Positions 37,580 to 50,510 of a DNA stretch of 64,000 nucleotides are shown piece by piece. The stretch spans positions 1,860,001 to 1,924,000 of the forward strand of contig NC_068565.1 in NCBI RefSeq assembly GCF_025698545.1, written 5' to 3'. The notes below the pieces were generated by a model that did not search any database, was not told where the DNA came from, and saw only the letters and a program-made list of their open reading frames with translations. This DNA is from Gossypium raimondii. Lineage: Eukaryota; Streptophyta; Magnoliopsida; Malvales; Malvaceae. Every line of letters starts with the position of its first letter. Position 1 is the first letter of the stretch. Made by a program: the position numbers and the translations under genes.

Positions 37580-39033
37580 AAAAGAATTAATCCAAGCATT
37601 CAAAACACCATTAAGGTGCTGGTGACTATTCAACTAACCAAATGACATTTCAAGAGTCACTTTTTAAGCATTCAAGGTCAATTATGCAACTGAATTGAGG
37701 TGAATTAAATGGTGGAGTTATTTGGTTCAAGAATTCCAAGAGACTTGAGCTTTATTTCAGCTTTTAAGATGAATACTTGTGACCATTCATCTATCCTTTT
37801 TTTTTAGCATTATAAATATGTGTGTAATCAGCCTTTTGAAGGAACTTTTGACTTTTGGAACTTTGATAAAATTTTATGAACATTTTGCTCACGAGTGAGT
37901 TTACCTCTTCTCTTATTTCGTACTAGTCTTGTTCGACTTATCTAACGTTGCTAGTGGCATCTTCCCGACTTGTTTCTTTGAACTTATCACTCATCACCGA
38001 GTGTGGCGTTCTCCAAAATATACCTTTGGTTCCTAACTTCCTAGTTAGCGGGTCAAGATCCACCTTAAGTGACGTATAAGTCTTGGGTCAGCACTTTGAT
38101 ATAGTGTTGGTTCTTTCTTGTTCTTAAGATTGTTTTTCCACATCCACCACCTATATGACTTATAATCCTTTATTTCTTTATCATTAAACCGAACCTACAT
38201 ATTTCTAAACCCTCCGTTCATTCCCAAAACCACTTTGTTAGCTTCCGCATATCATAACCAAACTTGCGATTTCAACGCCCAGACATTCTCCTCGTCAGCG
38301 ATCGAAGCAAACACGTGAATCGACTCAACTCTCCCGGGCCGGATCACATCAACCTGAAACGCAAACAAGTCGAGTTACATCTAATTAAAGAAAGTAACAA
38401 ATAAAACAAAATAAGAAGAAATTATGAACAAGGGAACTGAATTAAACTAGGACTCTTAAGAGAGAGTCTAATTCGATTATAGAGACACTTGTTTTAACTT
38501 CCTAAACCCGACCTAGATGTTACGGTCAAATTTTGAAGGCTACATGGACCATCGAAATGGCCAAATAAAACCGTTCTTTGAAAATCATCATTTTTGTCAA
38601 GGTTTACAAAACTCATCATCTTTGTTAAAACATCAAATTTTAAAATCATCTTTGTAATTATAGTTCATTTACTTAGTATTGACATTTTGGGTGAAAAAAC
38701 GCAATCAAATTGCAAAACAGTTTATATTTTCAAAATCTATTTCTTTACTACGCAGCGAAAAATCATAATTTTTACTTAGGCCCAATATCTTGCAATTACC
38801 GGTTATTAGGTTAATTCAATGCAATAAAAAAAATGCAAGCAATTAAACCCAAAATATTAACCCAAGCCACGGTCCCAATAAAAATAAAAAACAATTACAA
38901 TTCCAACCAAAAATTAATTTTAAATTTTAAATTTTAAATAAGTCCAGTGTCTGATACGAGAATTCCAAAGGCCCAAATCAAGTCCTAAGCTCATGGATTA
39001 CCTGAAAATTTTAAACTAAGGGGGTAAGCTTCA
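37580..39033. other. Retroelement-like sequence between the two family B solo LTRs
   Basis: No gene is supported. 37580-38300 looks like LTR material (TATA-like site at 37810, then a CT-rich stretch with CTTGTTCGACTTATC). 38400-39033 is AT-rich and unassigned. Confidence 0.35.
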
Positions 39034-39038
39034 AGAAC

Positions 39039-42000
39039 TGTAACACCGCTTACCCGAGACTATGGCCGGAGTCGAGCACGAGGCATTACCTGACTTAACT
39101 TACTAGTTCGGAGTATAAAAAGTGGCTTTTAAAATTAATTCGCTCACATTCAATCAACATGACCCTAAAAGAACTCTTGAGACCCTAAAATATGCAATGG
39201 AAATGGTTCAGGTTCAAACTGGGAACATTAAAAATTTTCTGAATACTTGAACTAATCAAAAATAATTTATTTCATCATTCACAATAAAACTGTCCACCTG
39301 CGCAATAGTCACTAATTTAATTATAACTCGAGCTAAAAAAACTTTAAATTTAGATTTGTAAATTTTCCCTAAAACTAGACTCATATATCCTTTTACCATA
39401 AAATTTTCAGAATTTTTGGTTTAGCCAATTAGTACAGTTTATTCACTAAAGCCTCCCCTCTTTCACTATCTAACGGTTCTAACCTCTATTCACTAAAAAT
39501 CAATTTTTTTATTTTACAGACTTTATATGGTACTTCCACTTGTTTCTACTGAAAATAGACCCACTAATTAATCTAGGCATATAAATTATAATTCATAATT
39601 CCTTCTGTACAATTTTTAATGGATTTCTAAAGTCAGAATAGGGGACTTCAGAAGCCATTCTGACCCTATCTCACTAAAATTCAAATATCTCATAATAGAA
39701 AATTTCTTTGTCTACATCGTTTATTTCATATGAAAATAGACTCAATAATATTTAATTCTATATCTCATTCACCCTTTAATTCCATTTCTACTATCCTTGG
39801 CAATTTTTCAAATTCACATCACTGCTGCTGTCCAAAAACTGTTTCATTGCAAATTTTTACTCTTTTATCATTTCTTTGTATTAACTATCATTTAAGCACA
39901 CACAACACCAAAACACGTTCCTATATAGTGATTTCATTAACTAATCATTATCGAATATTTACTTGCTACTCCTTAGCCATATCATAAGGATACACACAAA
40001 TTGACCAAGTCCCTATACATGCCATATAAATCAAAAAGTTGTTTAACAAAATCTACCGGAGTAAATCTGGATAGTGTGATCGTTGATGTAGATCCGATCC
40101 TCCGAACATATATATATCAATCTACAAGAAACAATAAACACACACTAGTAAGCTTACAGAAAGCTTAGTAAGTTCATAGGCTCATAATAAAATCTTACCA
40201 CAATTTCACTAACAATATTGATAAACAAATAAAAATTCAACATTTCCTGCCAACCACAATCTCAAATAGTGAATCTATCCAATCGAGCTCAATATCAGGT
40301 GTCAACTTATATTCCAACATTTAGCTTCAATTGCACTTACAAATACCTATCAAATTAAGGATCGCCTTACGGATTTGAGTACATCGTTTGCCCGATGCCA
40401 CGATTTGCTTGAATATTTCACATTGCTATAACTCAGTATGGTTTTCTTCATTGAAATAACATACCTACTTTTCACAACTCAGTATTGTTTTCTTCATTGA
40501 AACACCATACCTACTTTTCACAACTCAGTATGGTTTTCTTCACTGAAACACCATACCTACTTTTCACAACTCAGTATGGTTTTCTTCATTAAAACACAAT
40601 ACCTACTTTTCACAACTCAGTATGGTTTTCTTCACTGAAACACCATACCTATTTTTCACAATTTGCCATGGATTCACCATGGACTTATTTGTCAATTCAT
40701 CACTGGTTACCGAACGTATGTACTCAATCCTGCGTATCCCTTAATTTGAACTAACAATCTCATTTTATTCTCATTTTTACCATAATCATATTTCAACAAC
40801 AATACACGAATTGATACAGTATATCATTCCCACATTAACAATTAATCATAAAAGTTCAGCCATATGAACTTACCGGGCCAATTTGCAGGAGTTGTAAAAG
40901 TTCAGAAACTAGTTCAATACTTTCGCTTTTCCGCGTTTATCTTTGGATTCCCGATCTACAATATAAATTTATCCATTCATTAGCATCTAATTCAATACTA
41001 GTCTACTTCACAATTTATGTCTTTCAATTTTTGAAATTTCACTTTTACCCCCCAAATTTACAATTTTTACAATTTGGTCCATACTCAATTAACCCTTCAA
41101 TTGACCTAATTTTTCTCAATTAACACCTTTTCCAACCATTTTAGACTACTATATTGCCTTTTATATTCAAAACCACAACACCAAACCCTAATTCTAAAAT
41201 TTTTCACAATTAGATCCGTAAAATCAATTTCTATCAAAATTACTTAATAAAATCATCATATAATAAAATTAAAGCTTTAATTCCATGTTCATTCATCATA
41301 AAAATCCAGCACTCATCAATGGTAACTTTCAAAATCATCCATGAAATCAATAACTAATGAAATAATTAGTTGGACCTAATTGTAAAAGTATCAAAATCAC
41401 AAAATTACAAGAAATAATCAAGAATTAAACTTGCATGGTTCAAATATATGAAAAACCAGCTTGGAGTAACTCTTCAATGGTGTTTTTGCTGAGAAATGTG
41501 AAGAATTGCCTAGAAACTCTTTTAATTAAGATTTTATTTGTTAACTTTTACAAAATTTCCAATTTTGCCCTTATTACATCACTTTTCCAAATTTTTATTT
41601 TCTTATGCCATCTAAACTATCCCTTATTGACATATTTATACCTTAAGTCCCTCCTTATTTATCACTTAAGCTATTTAATCATAATTTAACAAATTTTGCA
41701 CTATTTTCAATTTAGTCCTTTTAATTAATTGACTATCCAAACGTTAAAATTTTCTAATGAAACTTTTATACTAACTCAATGACACTCCATAAATATTTAT
41801 AAAAATATTTATGGCTCGGTTTATGAACTCGAGGTCTCGATACCTCATTTTAGCCCCAATTTACCTATTAAATTCTTTTTAAATCACAAAATTCAATAAA
41901 TCACAAAATTCAATAAATCACAAAATTCACTAATTCAAAAATTATTCTAAATTCACACTTGACCCATAGTTATTATTTTACTAAATTTTAAGACTTATTG

Positions 42001-42059
42001 GTCGGATTTAGTGATCTCGAATTACTGTTTCCGACACCACTGAAAATTAGGCTATTACA
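39039..42059 (-). mobile_element. Solo LTR, family B, copy 2 (inverted)
   Basis: 3021 bp. On + it starts TGTAACACCGCTTACCCGAG and ends TTAGGCTATTACA, the reverse of copy 1, and it is flanked by a perfect 5-bp duplication AGAAC (39034-39038 and 42060-42064). Matching internal phrases run antiparallel to copy 1. It is longer than copy 1 partly because of a 5 x 46-bp tandem array. No gag or pol. Confidence 0.87.
40431..40660. repeat. Five tandem copies of a 46-bp unit inside a solo LTR
   Basis: ACTCAGTATGGTTTTCTTCA-type units start at 40431, 40477, 40523, 40569 and 40615, an exact 46-bp period with few substitutions. Copy 1 of the same LTR family shows no such array. Confidence 0.93.
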
Positions 42060-42064
42060 AGAAC

Positions 42065-44056
42065 TCAGTGTGAGTCTAAACAAGGCAACTAAAGAATATT
42101 CACAATTTCAACCAGTAAGACAATCAATAATCAGGTAGCAATTTTACAAAAAAATTATGGCATCAATTCAATCAATTTCTCAAAGTCATATTCATGGCAC
42201 ACTTTATGCAACAATGCAAGTCCTACACATACCATCCGCTGCACACCATAAGTTCCCTAGAACTCATCATCCAAACACCAAACAATTGGAGTCGAAGCCC
42301 AGTGTGGTTGAACCACCAATATCAATCTTGCAGTTAAATTGCTAATTAAGGTTGCAAATGAATTGCCAATATCAATTTGCAGACAAGCTGCTAATGGTTT
42401 GTAGGTAAACCATCAATGGTTGCAGACAAGTTGTCAATCTTCTCAATACTCCGATGCAGTATACTGACTAATCAATGAATGAGATTATACCGCCAATACT
42501 CCCCAAAACTCCTCCATCATCCACAAAACCAACCCCATGCAATGCAATATGGCATGCTTTTCAATGAAGCAATTCATGCTTATCATACTTTCCATATATC
42601 AATAACAATGACATACTTTCATGCTTTGGTCAATTCAATTTCAATTAATGGCATGCTTACAAAGTAAGCATACTCAATATCACAATAACTAAATTTCAAG
42701 TCATGCAAAAATTCAATTCAAGAAACATATTTAATAAGCACATCACTCGATTAATTTACTTAACTCAATCGGTCAATCTACCAATTTCATTGACCACTTG
42801 GCCATGCACAAATTTTCAGCAACCAAATACAATTATAGATCATTATACAATCACACACAAGGTTTAGAACCAACACATGATTAATGTTAAACTGGTATAC
42901 TATCGCTTAATCCACAACTCCTAGATCTTAAGTCTAGACTAGGTCGAATTAATCTGTACATAAGATATCCAAAACACGAGTTAAAATTGGTCTCTAATTC
43001 CCCCTACAGGTTTGGCCAAACATGGGAATTAAACCGAAGCATTAGATCCAATTTTTAAACCCACTACTTACTTTTACTTCGACTTCGAACAGAAATTAAA
43101 GCAACCTCGAAAGTCAATACTGATCCGGAGCATTTAAATCGGTTCCTAACATAAAATTAGTACTCAACTCAGTAAGGATTAACCACCTATGGCCTGTGGA
43201 AGCATTCGACCAAATTAGAAGAATTAATCAAACTAAAACGATGCTAGAAAAAAACAACACTTGCGCACTTCGATCGCTAGATTTGGGTTTCCGATTCGAA
43301 TGAAATCGAATGCACAAATGTGAAAAAAGTGATGAGGGGTTGTTTCAATAAGGTAAAAGTGACGAAAGATAAAAGTAAGAGTGGCCGAAAAAGGTGAAAA
43401 AAACAGCAGCCACTAATGGTTTTTAATGGGGTGACAACACCACAAACAAGGGCAACAATGGTGGTTATTTTGTGGGGCAAGAGGAGGGGTAAATGGAAAG
43501 AAAATGGAGCGATTATGGTGTTTAAAAATGGTAGCAAGGGTGATAAAAATTGGCAGCAAAAAGGGGAAATCAAGAAAGAGCAGTGGGAAAAAAAAGAAAG
43601 AAAAGCATAGGAGGAGAAGAGAGGGATGACACAAAAGGGAGAGAAAGAAAAGGGAACAAATGAAAGAACAAAAATAAGAAAATAAAATATGCACAGATTA
43701 ATTTTAAAAAGCTGATAAGTTAACAGATAAACTAAAAATAATTGCAAAATTTTCAAATTAATCCAAAGATAAATCAGTATTTGAGTCAGCCTGAAATTTG
43801 TTCACAAGGGAACAACTATGGACGGCACAAGGGAAGCAAAAATACTAAAATTTAATGCTTTGCAAGAAAAGGGAATCAAACTCAAGTCTTAAAGGACAAT
43901 TGCACTAACTCTTAACCATTAACCCAGTAACTCATCCTTTTCATAATTTTACAAACTCTTAACTAAGAGTCATTGTGTGACAACTCTTGGTCCACTAATC
44001 CAAATTCTTCTAACCCGAGTCTTGGGATGTGACACTTGTTCTTGATGAAATTTGGC
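42065..44056. other. Gene-free sequence between the inverted solo LTR and the CACTA element
   Basis: AT-rich on both strands; short diverged direct repeats around 42350-42440 (TTGCAGACAAG twice). A 159-aa minus-strand ORF at 43277-43756 is a low-complexity Phe/Leu/Ser-rich translation of a purine-rich stretch and is not supported as a gene. Probably older retroelement sequence into which the CACTA element inserted (it seems to continue after 55940). Confidence 0.4.
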
Positions 44057-44262
44057 TAACACTACACCAAAACAGGGTTTTAGCGGCGCTTTTTTAGGTC
44101 TATAGCGACGTTTTTTAGCGCCGCAAATACTTTTAGCGGCGCTTTACGAAGCGCCGCAAAGAACGCCGCTAATGACAGCGTCGCAAAGAACGCCGCTAAT
44201 GACAGCGTCGGTAACTTTAGCGGCGCTTTTTATAATAAACGCCGCTAAAGATCAAGACCTTT

Positions 44263-44680
44263 AGCGGCGCTTAGCCTAAAAACGCCACTATAGACCATGG
44301 TCTTTCGCGGCGCTTAGCCAAAAAACTCCACTATAGACCATGGTCTTTAGCGGCGCTTAGACAAAAAACGCCACTATAGACCATGGTCTTTAACGGCGCT
44401 TAGCCAAAAAACGCCACTATAGACCATGGTCTTTAGCGGTGCTTAGCCAAAAAACGGCACTATAGACCATGGTCTTTAGCAGCGCTTAGCCAAAAAACGC
44501 CACTATAGACCATAGTCTTTAGCGGCGCTTAGACAAAAAACGCCACTATAGACCATGGTCTTTAGCGGCGCTTAGCCGAAAAACGCTACTATAGACCATG
44601 GTCTTTAGCGGCGCTTAGCCAAAAAACGCCACTATAGACCATGGTCTTTAGCGGCGCTTATCCAAAAAACGCCGCTAATT
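44263..44680. repeat. Left subterminal array: nine tandem 43-bp units
   Basis: GACCATGGTCTTTAGCGGCG-type units recur with an exact 43-bp period (GACCAT at 44293, 44336, 44379, 44422, 44465, 44508, 44551, 44594 and 44637). Each unit carries GCGGCGCTTAG, an AAAAAACGCC block and CTATAGACC, making imperfect palindromes between GGCGCTT and AACGCC. Confidence 0.95.
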
Positions 44681-44886
44681 TTGGCATATTTGAAAAGTTT
44701 TTTTTTTCAGCCCCCCTCCTGTAAAAACAAATCAGAAGAAACCAAATCTAACCAACCAAATCTAACCAAATCTATATAATATTTAAAATAAATGTCAATA
44801 AATAAAATTCCTATTATTCTGACAGAAATTGTAAAAGTTAAAATGATAATACCAAAGTCAAAATTGAAGTATATTTAAATGATAGT

Positions 44887-46714
44887 CTAAGACGACGGCG
44901 GTTGCGACTGCTGAAACATCTTCATCATATTCTGAAGCTGCTGCTGGAGTTCATCGAACTTTTTATGTTGTTCTGCTTCCCTCATTGCATCCGCTGCTCT
45001 CTCTATTGCAAGATCTTCTTTAAGTCGTCTGCTAGCTTGCTCATACTTTCGTTGAACCTCAACTTCTCTCGCTGCTGCCTCTGCTTCTCTCGTTGCTGCA
45101 TCTACTTTAAGTTGTATCTGGAGTTGTTCATATCTTTTTTGAACCTCAGCTTCTCTCGATGTTGCCTCCGCTTTAAGTTGTGTAATTTGCTCACTCGTTG
45201 CCGCTTGCATCTGAGCTATCTGGTCTCTTAACCTCTGAACTTCAGCTTGAGCCTGACTCCCCGAATGCATGTATTGTTGCGAGCTGGATCCAAAATATTG
45301 GGATGGGTTAACAAAAGATCCTTGAAATCGAACCCGACCATACCTTTCAGGACCCAAAACTTCAGTGATAATCCGGTTATCAATGTCGTCAATATGAACA
45401 GAACTATCACCGAAGCAATCGCCAGACTCGCTTTTTATCCTTCAGTTTTTCCTAAAAAATAAATCACATAATTAAGAACGCAACATATATTAACAAAACA
45501 AATGCAACATAACTTAACAATATTTGCATTACAAGAAATGTAATAAAAACCATTAGAAAATAAACAGTATAAATAATTAAAACAAGTCAAATTGTATTAA
45601 GCAAACGTACCATAATTTCTGCAGCTTCAGGAGTCATAGGGTTTCCATCTTTCTTCCTATGTGTAATGTCAAAAAGTTGAAGGCGTCCAACTTTTTGACC
45701 CAACAACACTTCCTACAATACAATAGTAAAATATTATTTGATAGAAAGTAATAAATATCTCGCCAAGATTAAAAATTCAAAATACCTCTACCGAGCTACA
45801 CACGTAAAACTTCTCGACCCAGCTGTGTGCGTGAATTTTTGTTTCTGCCTACTACTTGTTCCAACTCGTTCACGATCCTACGTTATGAAATTATTAGTAC
45901 GTTAATTAGTAAATACTATAAACCAAAATAATTACAAGATTTTTGGAGTAACACATATCTTTCCTTTCTTCGAAGTCCAAAATCTAACGACTTCTTCCCA
46001 CTGGTACCTCAGCATTCTCGGCGGGACATTTTGTAATCTCTCGTCGAGTGTTGTTTTTGTCTTAAAATAGTCTTTCTTTAAAGTGCTCTTATGGTCTCTC
46101 CATCTTTTTCCCAATGCCTTCTTTACATAAGCATCGAAGACCTCTAGAGCAAATCTCCCCTACAAAAAACACAACTTCAGAAAGTAAATGTAAACGAAAC
46201 TTAAACTCAAGTATTATAAATGATATACACATTTTGTTACCTTAATGTTATCGAAAGCTTGGTTCTTGTTACTCTCGGGCACTTTATGCCATGACTCGAA
46301 GTTAATTGGCAACATATTTGCATTCCGTGCTAGAATGCCTATGTATCCTGCTAAAAGGCGAGCTTCTGATCCAACAGGTTGACCAAAGCTATTACTGGAT
46401 ACTTGGACACACTCGACTGGATCTAGATCGTATAAATCCCTCAGTAGCGTACGTCCGCGAACTCTCCGCGTCCCACCAGTTTCAGCTGGAAAATAAAAGT
46501 ATTGTAATATAAGAAATTAATAAAATAAAATAAATAATAAGTGAACACACATGTAAATTAAATGTTAAATTACTTTGAGCTTCTATAGGTTCCTTAGGTG
46601 TGTAACCGAAACATTTGAAGATCCAATACCAGTCTGTTGTTCAGTGCTGTTTGTATCCACCGAGTCTGGAGTACCTTGAACAATGCGGTGCGCTCGCACG
46701 GGTCTTCTAGGCAT
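44887..46714 (-). pseudogene. Second CACTA gene: Ptta/En/Spm-type plant transposase with coiled-coil tail
   Basis: Start at 46714-46712 (MPRRPVRAHRIVQ). The first exon slips one base near 46600: the frame from the ATG stops, while the next frame reads TPKEPIEAQ. Later exons read ETGGTRRVRGRTLLRDLYDL (about 46490-46430), GRFALEVFDAYVKKALGKRW (about 46160-46100) and YQWEEVVRFW. The last exon (about 45430-44887) reads LGPERYGRVRFQGSFVNPSQ and then a long Ala/Glu/Arg/Gln coiled coil, ending QQSQPPSS. Order and text match the PF03004-type proteins of plant CACTA elements, thought to assist the TNP2 transposase by binding subterminal repeats. It seems otherwise open, so the single frameshift could be a model error. 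Confidence 0.72.
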
Positions 46715-46813
46715 TTTATCTGGAATACAAATAAATTAGTTAAAAAATTAATATACAATTACAATAATAATATGTTCGTCCATATAATTAAATAATCGTA
46801 AAAGCTTACTATA

Positions 46814-49800
46814 TTATAATCCATAAATATCTTCGTCCGTATCCTGGCGGACCCATTGACTGTGTTTACTAGTACTAGGGTTGTTTTCGTTTAAGTTTTG
46901 TTCTGAAAATGGCAAAGTTTGTGTTCTGTCGTCAATGCCATCTCTACTTCCACTGCCCATGTCAAATAAGTCCCTAGGGATGTTACGGAGTACAACGTAC
47001 CAACCCTCATCAATTGGATCTTTTGAGTAAAAAACTTGTTTGACTTGAGAAGAAAATACGTACGGCTCATCAATCAATTGTTGTCCTGTATGAATCAATC
47101 GAGTGAAGTTCACCATTGTGAAACCAAATTGATCTTGCTTAATTCCACGACCAGTATTAACATCGGCCCAATCACCTCGAAATAAGACAACTTTCCATTT
47201 TCCGTAGTAATTCAACTCAATTATATGAGTAAGAAGTCCGAAATATTCTACATTTCCCTCGACAGGATTGTTGTCCCTAGCACTAGCATAACTAGTAATT
47301 GAGGAATTAACAACTATTCCACAATTTTGCATTCTTCTCAATCTCTCGCGATGTTTTGTATGAAATCTGAATCCGTTTATGAGGAACGCACTATATCTTT
47401 TAACCACCCGATTTGGACATTGGGAAAGCCATTTAACTTCGTCGGTCACGTTCTTCCCACTCCAAACCTATTGTACGAAAAGTAAACTAAGTTGATAAAA
47501 ATTTTATGAGAAAAGATTATAATTATATGTCGATGAATACTAGTACAATTGCATACCGTTTGGGTTAACCATTCGTGGAAAGATTCTGTGAACAACTTAT
47601 TGATATCTCGAAGTTGTGTTCTTCGGGAGCGCGAACGAGATCTCAGTATTTGTTTGTACTCACTATGTAAAAAATATGTTCCGCTTGTTAGAAGATAAAC
47701 AATTTAAAGGTGATCAATATTTGGCAAATTTATAGAACTTACTTGCGTAAAGGTTCCATTGATTCTTGGTGAAACAGAACATACCGATGTGCTTGTACCC
47801 ACGAAAAATCATCTAATTCTGCAATTTCCACTTTGCCGATTGGTTCTCCAAAACTTTGGAACAAATAAGTATCGGCCAAGTTATGATCCGTGAGTCCAGC
47901 ATTTCTATTTGGTCTGCTCAACCTTGTTTCGACATCATCCAAATATCGCGAACAGAAGGTCATACATTCCTCTGCTAAGTAGGCTTCAGCAATCGATCCT
48001 TCTGGATAACGCTTGTTGCGGCAGTAAGACTTTAATTTGGATAGGAACCTAAACACGATATGCAACATTATGAAAAGTTGTACTTAAAGGCATATAGGGT
48101 TTAGGGAAGGAGAGTTTTTAAAATAAATTAACACCTTTCTATGGGATACATCTATCGGTAGAAAACGGGTCCGCCAAGAATTGCTTCTCCCGGGAGATGG
48201 ATTATCAAGTGAACCATAATAGTGAAGAAGGAAGGTGGGAAGATTTTCTCCATGTTGCATAAAGTCAATGCGGCTCTATCCTGTACCTTCTAAAGTTCTT
48301 GAACATCCAAAACTTTGCCACAAATGGCTTTCATTATATTGGATAGTTCAATTATACAAGACGTCACCTTCTTCGACATACAACATCGTAGAGCAACTGG
48401 CAGTAAATCTTGCATCAAGATGTGACAGTCATGTGATTTTAGCGAATACAGTCTTCGATCTTTAACACTAACACATCGAGATATATTTGATGCATACGCA
48501 TCTGGAACCTTTATATCCTTCAACACCGTATAGAACAATTCTTTCTCTGTCCTCAACATAAAAAAAATTGAAGGCGGCAACCGATATTTCCCATTAGGAA
48601 GTGGATTCGGATGAAGATCAGGTCGAATTCCCATTTGAACTAAATCAAGTCGACTCTGAAGATTGTCTTTTGATTTTCCATCTACATTCAAAATTGTACC
48701 CACAATGTTCGCGCAGACATTTTTCTCAATGTGCATAACATCAAGATTGTGTCGTAAAAGCTGATGCTCCCAATAAGGCAACTCAAAAAATATACTTCTT
48801 TTTTTCCACAAGTCCGCCTCATTGGGATCATCCTCTTCATCGGAGTCATCATCAGCTTCATCATTTGATCTTCTATTTATTTGCGTGTTTGCCGAGTGGT
48901 TCATCTTTCCATAACTGAAATTTATATCTTTCAACATGAACAAGATATCAGATCCACTTGTCTGCGAAGGAGCTTCTCTGAACTCTTCGGTACCGTCAAA
49001 TACTGAACTCTAGAATCTAAATCTATGATTTTCCGGTAACCACCGTCGATGCCCCATGTAAGAGAACTTTTTCCCATTGTATAACCATTGTGAACATGTT
49101 TGTGCAGCACAACAAGGACACGCATAACGACCCTTTGTACTCCAACCGGATAAATTGGCATAAGCGGGGAAGTCATTAATGGTCCACATCAAAGTTGCAC
49201 ATAATTTAAAGTTCTCCTTTCTCAGCACATCGTATGTCTCGACACCAGCCCATAATTGTTTTAACTCTTCAATAAGTGGCTGTAAATAAACGTCAATATC
49301 ATTTCCGGGCCCTTTCTCTCCAGGGATAATCATAGATAAGATCAGGGAAGATTGCTTCATGCAAATCCACGGAGGCAGATTGTAAGGAACAAGCACTACT
49401 GGCCAAGTACTGTACGCAGTGCTTATGATCTTGTAAGGATTAAATCCATCAGATGCTAGGCCAAGCCTCACACTCCTAGGATCGCTTGCAAAGGTTGGAA
49501 ATTTCATCGTCGAATGATTTCCAAGCTAAAAATCACGGATGCCTTAATAATCCATCATCGGTTCGTCCATCATGGTGCCACGTCATTGACTCCGCTGTCT
49601 TCGACGACATGAAAAGCCTTTGAAGCCTTGGTATCAGCGGAAAATACCGTAAAATCTTGACCGGATTCGTTCTTGGTTGTGCATCATTTTCGTCGTCGTT
49701 CCCATCTTCTGTGTTTCTATTTATCCAACGGGATTCGCCGCATACATGACAGCACTGTTGGTTTCTTCGATCGCCCCAATACAACATGCAGTCATTCCGG

Positions 49801-50510
49801 TAACTATGGATTTTTTTGTACCCAAGACCTAAGTCTTTTATCATTTTCTTCATATCTTTGCATGACTGAGGGATTTTTGCAAACGAAAACATTTCTCTCA
49901 AAAACTCTAGCAGCATTGTCAAAGAGTTTCCGGTCCACCCTCCCAAACATTTTAACTGGAAAAGACGAACGCAGAAAGCCATTTTGGAGAATTTTGACCC
50001 CTCATATAGTTCTTCGTTCATGTCATTAAGTAACGTTTAGAACTTCGCCGCTTCTCTATTCGGCTCTTCAGGAGGTACACTTGTTCCCGGTTCAGTAAAA
50101 GTACTTGGACCAACATTACAATCAGCAGATGGCACAAAGTCGGCTGGGAACGAATGCAAACAATGACTGTGCATATTAAATGCATCCCGCAACATACCTT
50201 CCATGTCATCCCCTCCAACGGACTGATGGTAAGATCTACCAGGATAAGAAACATCCATTGTTGACGAGGAAGTACTAGGAGGACATTCTCCATGGAAAAA
50301 CCATTTTTTATAACCCCGAACAAACCCATCAACAATTAAATGCTCGTATACAACTTCACGATAATGCCAGTTTATGTTGACACACTTGTTACAGGGGCAA
50401 AGAATCATGTTCTCTTGGCTTGAATATTGAAATGCAAAATTCAGAAAAGTCTGTACTCCATTTCGATATTCGTTGCTTACCCTTGATAAATTCATCCAAG
50501 ACCGGTCCAT
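46814..50510 (-). pseudogene. CACTA TNP2-like transposase, broken
   Basis: Starts MDRSWMNLSRVSNEYRNGVQ at 50510: the transposase-associated N-terminal domain with CPCNKCVN. Then the Tnp2 core (KMAFCVRLFQLKCLGGWTGN; zinc ligands CCHVCGESRW; TMTWHHDGRTDDG-like block; LGLASDGFNPYK; PWICMKQSSLILSMIIPGEK). Then ELPYWEHQLLRHNLDVMHIE and a DUF4218-like part (48068-47739), and a DUF4216-like C-terminus (47449-46814, GRGIKQDQFGFTMVNF), ending in a stop at 46814. Stops at 50037 (TAA), 49533 (TGA), 49010 (TAG), 48290 (TAG) and 48152 (TAG) and one frame change near 49507 inactivate it. The intact protein would cut at the CACTACACC ends. Confidence 0.88.

Noticed and set aside
43277..43756. 159-aa minus-strand ORF with many hydrophobic residues
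   Set aside because: It translates a purine-rich low-complexity stretch, has overlapping ORFs in other frames, no domain, no splice context and lies in retroelement-like DNA.
44263..44680. Regular 43-bp repeats resembling a CRISPR array
   Set aside because: The repeats are contiguous with no unique spacers, lie next to a CACTA terminus and carry its GCGGCG core; the genome is plant.
44902..45231. 109-aa plus-strand ORF rich in Leu, Cys and Phe
   Set aside because: Exact antisense of the coiled-coil tail of the second CACTA gene.
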